Positions 45,701 through 53,202 are shown, numbered from the stretch's first letter. The stretch: DNA of 64,000 nt from Macrocystis pyrifera (GCA_031763025.1 JASSKH010000001.1:5744024-5808023); one strand, 5' to 3'. The notes: a model not told the origin generated them from the letters alone. A program made the numbers and translations.

Positions 45701-48700
45701 GCTCCTTCTTGGCTCTGAGAAACTAGTACTCAACGTGACTGGGACCCTCTCAGTGTTTTAGTAGGGTTGGGCACCGGCTGACTCAGTCCGTAGCGATTAC
45801 ACTGTCGCCAAAATCAATCAGCATACTGGATTGAGCGGTACACTGTCTGTCTTCTTTACTCTCTCCTCCCAAAACGCATTTAGTGGGTTTCCGTATTATA
45901 GTATGGCGTGTTTCTTGGGCGTACGTAAGGTGGAACTGCTGGCGAATATAATGGCCAGTTCAATAATTAGATTACTATGTACTGCCAGTAAATTACTACT
46001 TCCAGTACATACTGTCCCGGTGCCCAGCCCTATGCTTTCGCCCTTTTAGAACTGGAGTCCCGTTTTGGAGGCAAATTATAAGTGCTTGTCCCCAGAACCG
46101 GACTGCAGTCCTAAAGGATTAGGATATTCGTGCTTAAGCCATGCGTGGGATTTTTCATTGAGTTGCACGTTCTGTGAATCGAAGGCTCATGACCCCTTGC
46201 CGAAATCCCCGGGTAGGCGTGTGTGTGCGGCTCCTGGGTTAGACCACGCAGCCCGCCGCAGAGGTAAGCACTTCAGCCGTTGTCGAACCGACTGCCTGTT
46301 TTTCGAGCTTAATCTCTCAGAAGAACATGTACATAAAAGAAAATGGTGCTCAAGGCCAGCGTCAACTATCGGGCTTGTCCAACAGGACAGGATGAGGAGG
46401 AGGAGGTGGATAAGAGGAAAGTAAGTGAAGAGAATCGGACGAGTGTGTGTGCACGGTCGATCGATCACGGAGCTCTCAAGTCTTAAGACACCCAGCATGC
46501 GGTGAAAACTAAAACTCGAACCCAAAACGTCGGCGGAACTCGAAACGGTATTCCGGGGTTCTGCCGCATATAGACCCGAGATAAATGATTAAACGGAGTT
46601 TCATCGCATGCTACAGAATCACTATTGGACGTACCGCACTGCTTGTACTGCTGCTGTGGCCTACTCGCTATAGACGACTATGACACCGATTAGCGACTCG
46701 GTATAGACTACCGACTATCACATTTCCCCTACACTGCACGCATGTTTGTCTTAAGGGCGTCTGCCAAGTGTCCCGTATTTAGCGCCCAAACGCGCAGGAC
46801 AAAAACTGGTTCGAAACCTACCCGACTCCACTAGGCCTAACCGCTAACCCTAGGTATGAATAATCGTGGGCTTTACAGCGCGGAGATTGGCCACCAACTC
46901 TCGCTTTTTGTCAGAGCTCGATGTCAGTGAGAATTTATCGATTGGGGTTGTAGAGAGGCCCGAGTAAGTGCCCAATGGTATTGTACAGACACTCGAATAA
47001 ACGTTTGGCCTCGTTCAGTACAAGACGCTCCTAGGCTCCTAAGCGCTCAACGATACACCTTTCCTTCTTCTTCTACTATCACAGTAAACGATCATGGCAA
47101 TAATTTATTGTGCAATAAGATGATCGTCACCAAGGCCGTTCTAGCACACACTCTCCACCGTACCTGGGACATATCGAGGGACGGATGCCACAGAGATTTG
47201 GTCAAAAAGACGACGATTTCTTGTTGTGCGTCGGCACAAAGTACGTGCATAATGCCTCCCTTCTTACGGCGCGATGCCACAGCAGGGGTGGTGCCTTTTT
47301 GTCTGAGCTCCTCATATCATCCGATACACGAGGTCGGAGAAGTTTATTGGTGTAACCCGACCAATATTTCTCTGCGCCAGTCCTAAAGCAAACATACTAC
47401 AGTAGTATAAGTCGCATACTATTAATCACCTCACTTAAGGATTCCAGCCGATAATAAAGTATTGCCTCAGAAGGCAAAAAGCGCAACCCTTGCCATGAGA
47501 TGAGTCTACAGTGCCTTCACGTTAACGCCATACAACAAGCAGAACCAACATGTGTGTATATGCTTACCCGCAACTCCCTTCTCCTCCTCCTCCTCCTCCT
47601 CCTCCTCCTCCTCCTCCTCCTCCTCCTCCTCCTCCTCCTCCTCCGCCGATGCTTTACCCCCAGGGCTGTTGCGGCCAAATCCATTCGACTGGGCGCGGGC
47701 GTGGGCGGCAAGGACTACGACCTCGGGGGGTTGAAGGTGCTGCATCTTGTGCGCGACCCCCGAGGAGTGGTGAGATCTCAGCGGGATCACTTCAAAAGTC
47801 TTTGGGGAGCTTCATCTGATGCTGACAGCGCGACGATTGCGCACGCTGGTGGGGTCAGGTGAGAACGTTAATACGCCCTCCTTCGATGGCTGCAGCGCAG
47901 TCCACAATTTAGTGTACAGTTTAGGCTGCACCTTAGGCTACGATGCAGGAGAGTCGTGCCACGATTGGGGATTCATTTAATTTTGCGAAACACCCTTTAC
48001 ACCTCAGACAGTTGATCTGCAGATCGTCTGTGCCCACTTGCTCATCCAGATCTTTCAAGACGCATGAAGTCGCGATATTGTATGATCTGCACGATCTAGC
48101 TCATTATCGGGTGGGACCCGCATATTCTGCATGATATAGCACGTGTTTCCTGGGTTGGATCAGCCCTATAAGGCAGTTACTGCACGCATACACTCTCACA
48201 ACGGCAGGTACTGAACTACCAATAGATGATCTAGATCATGATATGTCTGATCTGTCCGTGGTGCGAACACTTGTCACTGGTCAACGGAGGTTCTCAGTTT
48301 AAGAGACATCATGCCCTACATGTTTGTGTAAAACGTGTGTTTTACTGTATTCGTGTGGGGCTTGCACCCTTGCTGTAAGGTAGTACTCTATAGGGTGGTT
48401 GGGCGATTATGTTGTGTTGTTGAGGGTGTAAGTTGTGTTGTTGCGTCTCACATTGGCGTGTCGGCATCCTAAACCTAGCCGGTCATCGTGAGGTAGACTG
48501 AAGCAATACGCTTTTGTTGTTGTGGATAGGAACCACCACTAAAAGGGATAAATAAAACAACCTACGACATACCGCGTTAAGGGTGGTGCACTGCCGAAGG
48601 ACAGGCCATGTACAGCTACGGCAGTGTCCAATGCTGGGCGGACTTCTGTGACTGTAGCATATGATGTTAGTATTGCAGCATCGCAATGACAAATATACCA

Positions 48701-50208
48701 CAGTACGTACAGTAGAAGGACAGAACGGTAGTGTACCTGACAGTAGTAATTGAAGCCGGTCCCAAGAACGTCCAACCACCGTGCCGCCGCCCTGCATGGA
48801 GGCATTCCAATTGCTACAATATCCCAAGCCCCCCCCCCCCCCCCCGCGCCCTCCAATCCCCCCCGGCTCCGGATTCGCACCTTCTTTGCGTGCAGTGTTT
48901 GTGGCCATTACAAGAAGCAGCTGGATTCTTCAAATTATTTGGGGGACGACAGGTAGGGCAACAAGGAGCCGCGATTGCACAATGGTGTCGGTTTGGGCAG
49001 CACTACGAAGCTTGCGGGTGCCTCACGCGCGAATGGCGTGCGAATTTTGAAACTATCATCGTCATTATCATTGTTTTGCCTGTGTATGGGTGTCCGGGTG
49101 AAACGCCCGTTCGTGTCTGGCACGTGGGACGCATTTGTACCATGTCAGATTTCACATACCTCGCATACTGTTGCAGTGGTGAGTTGCAGTTAATCACAGC
49201 TGGTCGAGCTGTTACACCAGCTGACACCGTACAAACACACAATATCACAACATCCCCTGGGCTGAACTTCGGATATATATTTTTTCCAGCACCGCAAGCA
49301 TGTTAGAGGGGGGGGGGCACACACAACGAACAGGGCGTGGTGGCTTTGGAAATGGCTTCGTCTAGATATTTCCTTAAGAGACATTGCTCGGCGGTTGCAT
49401 TTTCCACGTGGTCGGGAAAATCAGCTGGGAGGTTCGCCATAGGGGGTGTGTTGTCTTATCACGACCCGTGCGATGTAGGGTATGTTGCGTCAACCACTTT
49501 TCCGGCTCTTTAGGCCATCAGTGGTATGATAGCCTGCCGCGGCCATCCTTTATTGAACCGTCGTTGCCCACCGTGACCGATGGACACGCAGTCAGATAAA
49601 AAACTAACTTCACTGACGCCATGCATTTCAGGTACCTTCGGGTGCGATACGAAGACATCGCTACATCTCCCGAGCTAGCCGCGGCGTTCATCTACTACTG
49701 GTCCGGACTCGGCACCGTCCCCTCCGAAGTCTCGGAATGGGTTGAAAGTAACACGCACATGCCAACTTGCGACGACGGCGCCCATCGAAGGAGGCGCTTG
49801 CGCGCAAACACTGGGCACCACTCCTTCGGCTACGTGTACGCAACAGCATCAGCCCATCCTTCCGCTGGGAGGGGCGATGTTGTGGAAGCTTTCGTGCGGT
49901 TGGATCAAAGAGCGTTAGGTGCCCCGCAGTCGGGGGCGAGGGAGGCAGCTGCAGCGGTGGTGTCGAAGAAAACGAAAACCAGTGACGGCGGCGGCAACAG
50001 CAGCAGAAGCAGCGATCAAAGCGGAGAGATTATTGAAGAGTGCGCCGAAAACACGAAGGAGGCCGAGCACAAGCCTTACGGGACACGAAGGCAGTCAGCG
50101 GCTACGGTTTCGATGTGGCGCACCCTCATGCCTGAACAGGACGCGCAATCCGTTTGGGAAGCGTGTGAGGAATCGGAGATAATGGATGCCCTAGGCTATT
50201 ATCCGTAG
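18529..50208 (+). CDS. Carbohydrate sulfotransferase, seven exons, giant intron 1
   Basis: A PAPS-dependent sulfotransferase of the Golgi carbohydrate (CHST-like) type, moving sulfate from PAPS to a polysaccharide. Exons: 18529-18723, 42668-42849, 43677-43856, 44003-44167, 47664-47858, 48896-48952, 49632-50208. They total 1551 bases and give 516 residues with no internal stop. All introns are GT-AG; intron 1 is phase 0 and introns 2-6 are all phase 2. Visible features are a hydrophobic N terminus (residues 6-19, signal peptide or anchor), the 5'-PAPS loop GRSGSTMVGELF (50-61), the 3'-phosphate motif VLHLVRDPRGVVRSQ (266-280, with R271 and S279), YLRVRYED after the sixth intron, and a C-terminal WRTL...ALGYYP block. 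In an alga a likely substrate is a sulfated cell-wall polysaccharide (inference). The least certain boundary is exon 2 to exon 3. Confidence 0.88.
19341..19855. other. Intronic stretch with a GC-rich perfect hairpin
   Basis: A perfect 9-bp stem (GCGGGCGGC / GCCGCCCGC) with loop GTAG lies at 19365-19386, followed by CTACGCTCGCTC, which recurs at about 19588. No gene is seen. Confidence 0.6.
19855..20350 (+). repeat. Dispersed repeat Q, copy 1
   Basis: It matches 54555-55055 in reverse orientation, including CTCGAGGCACACGCGACGCC, GGAGGCCAGACAGAGCC, AGCACCGCTTGA and the GTGAGCCCCGTCGCCCGCC block. No domain is recognised. Confidence 0.75.
20529..21555 (-). repeat. Large repeat R, inverted copy, distal part
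   Basis: The reverse complement of about 16765-17765. It breaks off at CTTGAAGCACAACAG (21555) and continues at 27225, beyond the gypsy insertion. Confidence 0.85.
21556..23639 (-). other. 3' non-coding part of the gypsy remnant (probable 3' UTR and LTR)
   Basis: No coding frame with recognisable domains. An internal near-duplicate (CTCTCGTCTAACGGGCTATCCGCC near 21885, CTCTCGACTAACGGGATATCCGCC near 21932) and an 18-base G run near 23382 are visible. A second LTR copy to define the boundary is absent. Confidence 0.5.
21556..27224 (-). mobile_element. Ty3/gypsy LTR retrotransposon remnant, minus strand
   Basis: A 5669-bp insertion splits an inverted R copy. Its ends are TGTGAT and ATCACA (inverted), flanked by a possible 4-bp duplication ACAG (21552-21555 and 27225-27228). 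Coding runs leftward: a domain just downstream of the protease, remnants of RT and RNase H, integrase and a C-terminal reader-like domain. No gag and no 5' LTR precede the coding at the right edge, so it is truncated or rearranged there. The same domain downstream of the protease appears in the plus-strand element at 58-64 kb, so the two are related. Confidence 0.85.
23640..27239 (-). pseudogene. Gypsy pol polyprotein, internally deleted and frameshifted
   Basis: In minus-strand order: a segment with VKVNLARQSGAPAFTGNYMV (about 27195), homologous to the region after the protease in the plus-strand element; then CEFQDVFSTTKTDFGSCPLMPFKI (about 26690), the lead-in to RT. The RT catalytic core and most of RNase H are missing: the frame passes from PPDSPTARA straight to the RNase H end LEYRKGTAKGNADFLSRLP near 26560. 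A long Pro-rich linker follows, then integrase with a His/Cys zinc region (HATTSLH...CLQC, about 25540-25420), catalytic D in VDYFGPL (25332-25334), D in SDNGLHF (25146-25148) and, after a frameshift near 25070, E in GGVERVN. The C terminus (24340-23640) contains WYKARDGLWWLGKV...YIVRFLDD, resembling a Tudor/chromo-type reader. Confidence 0.85.
27225..29130 (-). repeat. Large repeat R, inverted copy, proximal part
   Basis: The reverse complement of about 14895-16760. It joins precisely with 20529-21555 once the gypsy insertion is removed. Near 27751 it contains TGGATGGTGCGAGTCGAACC, which reads as the complement of a tRNA 3' end. Confidence 0.85.
29295..29530 (+). repeat. 200-bp unit U, copy 1
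   Basis: It contains GTCGACATCCAGCACAACC and GGATACGACAGGCACGA. The inverse copy lies at 31470-31680. Both can be read as a peptide ending GYDRHDIHIP, but it is a DNA-level repeat next to a LINE. Confidence 0.7.
29540..30780 (+). pseudogene. Non-LTR (LINE) retrotransposon reverse transcriptase remnant
   Basis: The C-terminal half of a LINE RT: VTQGLRQGCVPSPLLLFNVF (about 29618), the catalytic YADD (in MLYADDAGIVSKP, about 29821), the FFYLGGIIHENADL block, then LLYGCETWTL and a Cys/His-poor tail ending at 30780. Reading it requires passing a TAG at 29608-29610, a frameshift near 29760, a TAG at 30130-30132 and a frameshift near 30225, so it is dead. The endonuclease half is absent, as expected from 5' truncation during target-primed reverse transcription. 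The YGCETWTL hallmark suits the RTE/CR1-like group; exact clade assignment needs a tree. Confidence 0.88.
30867..32289. repeat. Foldback: inverted LINE 3' tails around unit U
   Basis: The left arm 30867-31472 and right arm 31674-32289 are imperfect inverted repeats of about 610 bp, sharing GAAGTAGAACATG, ACTGGTGCAGCTGGT, ATTGATAAGCCTTATT and GTAGCGGCAGC stretches. The 200-bp spacer is unit U in minus orientation. The left arm follows directly on the LINE ORF end, so both arms are LINE 3' tails in tail-to-tail arrangement. Confidence 0.8.
32290..33500. other. AT-rich segment bounded by TTGATATATCAA-type palindromes
   Basis: Both ends (32290-32470 and 33400-33470) are rich in TGATATGTTGATAT and ATATCATGATA palindromes. 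The middle holds an acidic (GAGGAC)n-coded run at 32757-32785 and short frames without recognisable domains. It may be a non-autonomous DNA element, but terminal repeats were not resolved. Confidence 0.4.
33501..34296. other. Intronic stretch without a supported gene
   Basis: It contains a perfect hairpin ACCCGGGAGAG-ATTA-CTCTCCCGGGT at 33721-33746 and a smaller one around CGATGGGGG/CCCCCATCG near 33970. Frames are short and unrecognised. Confidence 0.45.
34305..34470. repeat. Tandem array of short palindromes (CGTACGGGATTAATTTCCCGTACG type)
   Basis: Four units of about 40 bp, each with GGGATT and TTTCCC arms and a spacer such as CAGGAGG. The last unit, near 34430, forms a near-perfect hairpin (GTACGGGA / TTCCCGTAC). 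Confidence 0.7.
34708..34733. repeat. (CAG)n microsatellite
   Basis: About eight uninterrupted CAG/AGC units. Confidence 0.9.
34734..35330. other. Intronic stretch without a supported gene
   Basis: AT-rich sequence with no recognised domain or repeat. Confidence 0.4.
35333..36292 (+). mobile_element. Miniature LTR retroelement (TRIM-like) with TGTTA...TAACA-type LTRs
   Basis: Two direct repeats of about 275 bp (about 35333-35612 and 36017-36292) share TGTATCCCTGGACAGG, CACGCGGAGACTGAGACC, CCACCTAAGATACGCCTTCC and ACCCAGGTAATTAC. They flank only about 400 bp of interior with no coding domain. The best-preserved LTR of the family (57255-57536, minus) shows the ends TGTTAAGATC and TCATAACA. 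The small interior without gag or pol is typical of a terminal-repeat retrotransposon in miniature, but a deleted larger element is also possible. Confidence 0.7.
36293..37652. other. Intronic stretch without a supported gene
   Basis: A 128-codon open frame at 36730-37116 shows no recognised domain and no codon-usage resemblance to the exons. T-rich runs are frequent. Confidence 0.4.
37653..37745. mobile_element. 90-100-bp MITE, copy 1
   Basis: A foldback sequence with arms of the type AGTCCCGTTT..GGGGCAAACCACT and ..GTAGTTTGTCTCCAAAACGGAACTGCA. Sister copies are at 45008-45106 and 46036-46124. Confidence 0.65.
37790..37930. repeat. Tandem duplication, about 70-bp unit
   Basis: Two adjacent units share CGCTTCGTTTGGATGAGTTA followed by TGAACCTATCATAAGG. 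Confidence 0.85.
37945..37992. repeat. Short foldback with perfect 11-bp inverted ends
   Basis: TTATTTCTGGA (37945-37955) pairs with TCCAGAAATAA (37982-37992). A related but weaker foldback is at about 38600-38637. Confidence 0.7.
38469..38556. mobile_element. Possible 88-bp foldback element
   Basis: It begins CTCAGTTCCTGGAGG and ends CCCTCTAGGAACTGAG, giving about 14 pairing bases with one or two mismatches. No second copy was seen, so its status is tentative. Confidence 0.4.
38560..40225. other. Intronic stretch without a supported gene
   Basis: A 161-codon minus-strand frame (38961-39446) has no recognised domain. GTGCTAGCTGTTAGTTGAGTTT is duplicated at about 39819 and 39850 (22-base unit described by its ends). 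Confidence 0.4.
40229..41004. mobile_element. PIF/Harbinger-like non-autonomous DNA transposon
   Basis: Terminal inverted repeats start GGCCGTTTCCTATGCGG (40229) and end CCGCATAGGAAACGGCC (41004), extending imperfectly to about 40 bp. They are flanked by the 3-bp duplication TAA (40226-40228 and 41005-41007). GGCC-starting ends with a TAA/TTA duplication are typical of PIF/Harbinger. No transposase is encoded. Near the right end a long internal palindrome (about 40807-40900) is centred on TTTTGGGCCAAAA. Confidence 0.85.
41008..42140. other. Intronic stretch without a supported gene
   Basis: It includes a hairpin TCTCGATTAAAAAAA / TTTTTTTTTAATCGAGA at 41095-41131. Nothing else is assignable. 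Confidence 0.45.
42147..42285. repeat. Poly-C-bounded repeat P, copy 1
   Basis: A unit with CTGGTCGGTGAAAACCCGAC, GCATTGTAGGGATGCGA and TATGGTCATAC lies between two C homopolymers (17 C near 42147, 14-15 C near 42270). Other copies are at 51965-52100 and 52866-53005. Confidence 0.8.
42668..42849 (+). CDS. Sulfotransferase exon 2
   Basis: The acceptor CGGCAG is at 42662-42667. It reads DVLYFYEPCRKLKG, then CLAFLQRCGHDVFDEGCLPR, the region that follows the PAPS loop in CHST-type enzymes. The donor GTATAC is at 42850. An alternative donor after GHD (GTATTT, 42764) would pair with an earlier exon 3 start but would lose family-like sequence. Confidence 0.82.
42850..43676 (+). other. Intron 2
   Basis: An 827-bp GT-AG intron, phase 2, with no repeat match noticed. 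Confidence 0.65.
43677..43856 (+). CDS. Sulfotransferase exon 3
   Basis: The acceptor ACACAG is at 43671-43676 and the donor ACA/GTAAGC at 43857. It reads ILRALEEFNNQG through KPRAFASLVFLGIILNRT. The phase matches exons 2 and 4. A T-rich acceptor 35 bases upstream (AAG at 43641) is possible but does not fit the exon 2 phase chosen here. Confidence 0.7.
44003..44167 (+). CDS. Sulfotransferase exon 4
   Basis: The acceptor TTTGCAG ends at 44002 and the donor AGCAA/GTGAGC begins at 44168. It reads LTQCTFSPEDSAW through HEHLVDTCMKS. The final two bases AA plus the first base of exon 5 make the lysine of CMKSKAVAAKSIRL, a seamless family motif. Confidence 0.85.
45008..45106. mobile_element. 90-100-bp MITE, copy 2
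   Basis: The ends CCCTTTTAGAACTGTAGT and CTGCGGTCCTAAAAGG pair. The interior arms GGGGACGAACCACT and AGTGTTTTGTCTCCC also pair. TTAA precedes it. Confidence 0.75.
45133..45525. repeat. Tandem repeat, four diverged units of about 95 bp
   Basis: Each unit carries CGCGTTTGGAC-like, CCGAGTATCCGAACGCACT and TTTATCCG...TCAATGTAGTG themes. Confidence 0.8.
46036..46124. mobile_element. 90-100-bp MITE, copy 3
   Basis: It starts CCCTTTTAGAACTGGAGTCC and ends GGACTGCAGTCCTAAAGG, the same family as 37653 and 45008. Confidence 0.75.
47577..47644 (+). repeat. (CTC)n microsatellite in the polypyrimidine-tract position
   Basis: About 22 CTC/CCT units end 19 bases before the exon 5 acceptor AG (47662-47663). 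It probably serves as the pyrimidine tract for that splice site. Confidence 0.9.
47664..47858 (+). CDS. Sulfotransferase exon 5 (3'-phosphate-binding motif)
   Basis: The acceptor CCCCCAG ends at 47663 and the donor CAG/GTGAGA begins at 47859. It reads AVAAKSIRL, a glycine-rich loop, then VLHLVRDPRGVVRSQ, the 3'-phosphoadenosine-binding block with R and S in the expected places. Confidence 0.93.
47859..48895 (+). other. Intron 5
   Basis: A 1,037-bp GT-AG intron, phase 2. A C-rich stretch (about 48830-48865) precedes the acceptor TGCAG. Confidence 0.75.
48896..48952 (+). CDS. Sulfotransferase exon 6 (57 bp micro-exon)
   Basis: It reads VCGHYKKQLDSSNYLGDD between TGCAG and AG/GTAGGG. It joins in frame to the preceding GGV and to YLRVRYED, giving the helix that precedes the RYED block in this family. 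Being short and divisible by three, it could be skipped without a frameshift. Confidence 0.82.
48953..49631 (+). other. Intron 6
   Basis: A 679-bp GT-AG intron, phase 2, with no repeat match noticed. Confidence 0.78.
49632..50208 (+). CDS. Sulfotransferase exon 7 (C terminus and stop)
   Basis: The acceptor ATTTCAG ends at 49631. It reads YLRVRYEDIATSPELAAAF, a Ser/Gly/Glu-rich variable insert (about 49960-50070), then MWRTLMPEQDAQSVWEACE and DALGYYP before TAG at 50206-50208. The WR...GY.P ending is the normal CHST-type C terminus. Confidence 0.93.
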
Positions 50209-51750
50209 GAATACCGCGGAAAGAAAGTTGGGTTTCGATGAAAGAGCGAGAAGAACTACGTAGTCTGGTACATATTTGAAGGATGATGTCTTGCGCCGCT
50301 GTGTGAAATTAGTGCGGGCGGCGGTGTCGGTCGCATGTACTATTCGTGCTTGTGGGCGTTCCTGCACAGCAGCATCATCACCTCTGTTATCACGGGGGAC
50401 CATGGTAAATAAGACCTCACACAAAGAACTATATGTTTCGCTACTGTAATTTTAATAACAAAATTTGGTCCTATTTACTATGGTCCCCCGTAATAGCAGA
50501 ACGAGGCTATTTGTTGTATTGGGGTTATTGGTTTTAATGAGAAAAAATGTATCCCGCCAGGATTGGGACAGGACGAGGCGGGTGGTGATCTTGGTCATAG
50601 CGGGTTGGAGGATACCTTTCGTGTTCGAGGCGGCGAACACAAAAAAGAAGAGGCTGTTCGACCTATGCCAATGGAAACGCGAAGTCCGAAAGTTTTTTTT
50701 CAAAAATATTGCTTTAAAAAAACAGCCGAAAATATCCTCGTACCGCCGCTGTGGGAAAAAAGTGAAATATGTTTGATTTTTTCTTTTTCTTTTTTCCAAC
50801 GGCTGCAGGCGGCGCCATTCGTTTTCTCTCGTTGTAAATTGTCAACACGCTGATAAAAATCAGATCGTGCGGCGATAGATGCTCGATCTCGATATAGACT
50901 CAGCCCAAGGCCAACCCGCTTGGTGTCAGTCAAGGCCAACGAGTATAGATGACGGCATCGAAGATAGAAAGTGAACACATGCTCTAGGGGGCGAGAGCTT
51001 GCCGGCGGCGTCCTGCGGTATCCTCCCAAACCTGAAAAAAAGCCTGTTTTTTTGCCATTCGAGACGGATCGAGAAATTTCGTCTTCTGTTTTGTACACAC
51101 CAGCGGCTATTTCTTTTTTTATCGTACGCGTGGCCAGCGCCCGCCGCACGTCACTGGCCATTGTGTGAAGACGGTGACCCAAGGGTGGGTCGGAGCCCCT
51201 AACGAGCGCACTCCGTTCAGAATTTACGACGCAATCGTTGGTTTTGTCGATCGATATCTGTCGAGGACTCGGAATCTCGCCGCTTCGAACCAAAGATCGG
51301 CCTGAGTTTTTCTCAGGCCGATCTTGGCCCAACATCGGTCCCAGATTGTTTTTTTTCGGGCTTTTCTGAAAGTTGGGAACTTTTTTTTTTTCTGAACGTG
51401 CCCATAGGAAGCGTGTTCCAATTTTTTTTTGGCGGGTATCTTTGGAGTTCAAACTTTTTATTGATACTTCGCTTTCCCATTGGCATAGGTCTTACAGGTA
51501 TTTATTATCTTTTTCTTCTGGGTGGTTGGAGGCAAACTCACTTCACAAACAGTGGTGGTGCACTCCACATAGCGCTTCTTCGCCATTCCGACGTGGGGAC
51601 ACTTCTAGAATGACCCTTGCCTTTGACCAGCGCGTTGCTCGCAACGGCATACCGTTAACACAGGAGCACACCTAGGCCTGCATCTATGTGCATGCGCATT
51701 GGTGACATCTGTATTGAGCGTCGCCTGGACTCTCGTTTTCTCCCAGGCGC
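50209..51750. other. 3' flank of the sulfotransferase gene, no supported gene
   Basis: It contains a foldback of about 110 bp (50387-50500) whose arms share ACGGGGGACCAT and GTAAATA, and a perfect 14-bp hairpin AAGATCGGCCTGAG / CTCAGGCCGATCTT at 51293-51325. Reading frames on both strands lack domains. Confidence 0.5.
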
Positions 51751-51763
51751 TCGGCCCTGACCC

Positions 51764-53005
51764 CCCCCCCCCCCCCCTTCCCCAGTTACATAGTACTCCC
51801 ATTGCTGTCTCTGGAAGTGGCTACACCGGAAATTAAATTAATTCATTGAAGCTGTCATCCATATGCAAGGAAATCTGCCTCTAAAGCGGTTCTTAGTAAG
51901 ATGCAGCTCACCCTTCATGCGACTCGCCGGACACCTCACGGCGCTTCGCGCTTGATGCAAGCAATGTTTGCCTGGTCGGTAAAAACCCGACATGCTCCGT
52001 CCCGGCATTGTAGGGATGCGAGGGTCTATGGTCATACGACTACGGCCATGCATGAGATCGAGTACATCTCTCATATCGAGTACACCCCCCCCCCCCCCCC
52101 TCCCCCTATCACATATGTTATACCTGGTATATGGGTTGGGTTGGCGTCGGTTGGCAACGACACTGTAAAACATGCCGCTCACTACTTGAGCTAGACATCG
52201 AGGGCACCGTTTTTTCTTTTCTTTTTTCTTGGCGGTCACCCACAGCTGGTCGTCGAGTTAGATCATTTGTGCAAGGTAAAGAACCTTTACTCTGCACAAG
52301 GGAATTGATCGTATCACGTAGTGTTCAAGGTAAGGCACCCAAGAGGCAGTTACATAGTACTCCCATTGCTGTCTCTTGAAGTGGCCACACCGGAAAATAA
52401 ACTAACTCAACTCATCCCCGGTGGCTTGGTAGGTGGTCCGCGTGCCTATCAAGATCAATTTCGCAGGTTCAAGTCTCACCGAGTGCATGCTCGTAGGGGC
52501 TTTTTCTTGCATAAAAGAGATTGATTAGCGGAAAGCGCGAGAGCGTGAGTTAGCTACAGTCGATGAAAATCGACGAGCAGTGGGAATGCTGAACCCTATG
52601 CGCGATAAAAAAAATAAAGGCACGTACCGGGGGGGAGAAGGGAAGGGAAGACACCTGTGACCACAGCTTGTCCAGAAGGTCGTCGAGGGTAAAACCTCTT
52701 ACGAATTAGGCTGGAAAGTGAAAGTGATGAGTATAAAAAAAAAAAAAAAAATGAAGCTGTCATCCCTATGCAAGTCCGCCTCACAAGCGGTTCTTACTAG
52801 GATGCAGCTCACCCTTCATGTGACTCGCCGGACACCTCACGGCGCTTCGCGCTTGGTGCAAGCAATGTCTGCCTGGTCGGTAAAAAACCCGACATGCTCC
52901 TTCCCGGCATTGAAGGGATGCGAGGGTCTATGGTCATACGACTACGGCCATGCATGAGATCGAGTACATCTCTCCTATCGACTACACGCCCCCCCCCCCC
53001 CCCCG
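51764..53005. repeat. Poly-C-bounded repeat P, copies 2 and 3 in tandem
   Basis: Two units (51764-52100 and about 52345-53005) share GTTACATAGTACTCCCATTG, GATGCAGCTCACCCTTCATG, CTGGTCGGTAAAAACCCGAC and GGCCATGCATGAGATCGAG, and end in C homopolymers. The second unit is split by SINE copy 2 (52416-52751). Confidence 0.82.
52416..52751 (+). mobile_element. tRNA-derived SINE, copy 2
   Basis: 336 bp, the same body as copy 1 (GGTGGCTTGGTAGGTGG, GATTAGCGGAAAGCGCGAG, ACACCTGTGACCAC) and a 17-A tail. Box B reads GTTCAAGTC. Its flanks join cleanly at the paralogous site near 51845 (TTCAT/TGAAGCTG). Confidence 0.87.
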
Positions 53006-53202
53006 ACCCCAGCTTACTCCGTGTCGAAAGGGATGCGTGGTCAATGGTCATATGACTAAGGCAAGCAACGAATGAGTACGCCCCCCCTCCCCCACCCGAG
53101 CACGCCGTTTTTGGTAACCCCGTCGCCATCGACATCACTCTGCGACGACAACAGTTTTGCCACGTAGATACCCAGGGAAAAAACATGGTATTTTGCTTCG
53201 TC

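Larger units (their letters stand above)
44168..47663 (+). other. Intron 4 (3,496 bp)
   Basis: GT-AG, phase 2. It contains two MITE copies, a 95-bp tandem repeat array and a (CTC)n tract directly before the acceptor. Other frames within it show no domains. Confidence 0.8.

Noticed and set aside
47506-47790. Poly-Glu and poly-Arg minus-strand proteins
   Set aside because: Antisense of the (CTC)n tract in front of exon 5.
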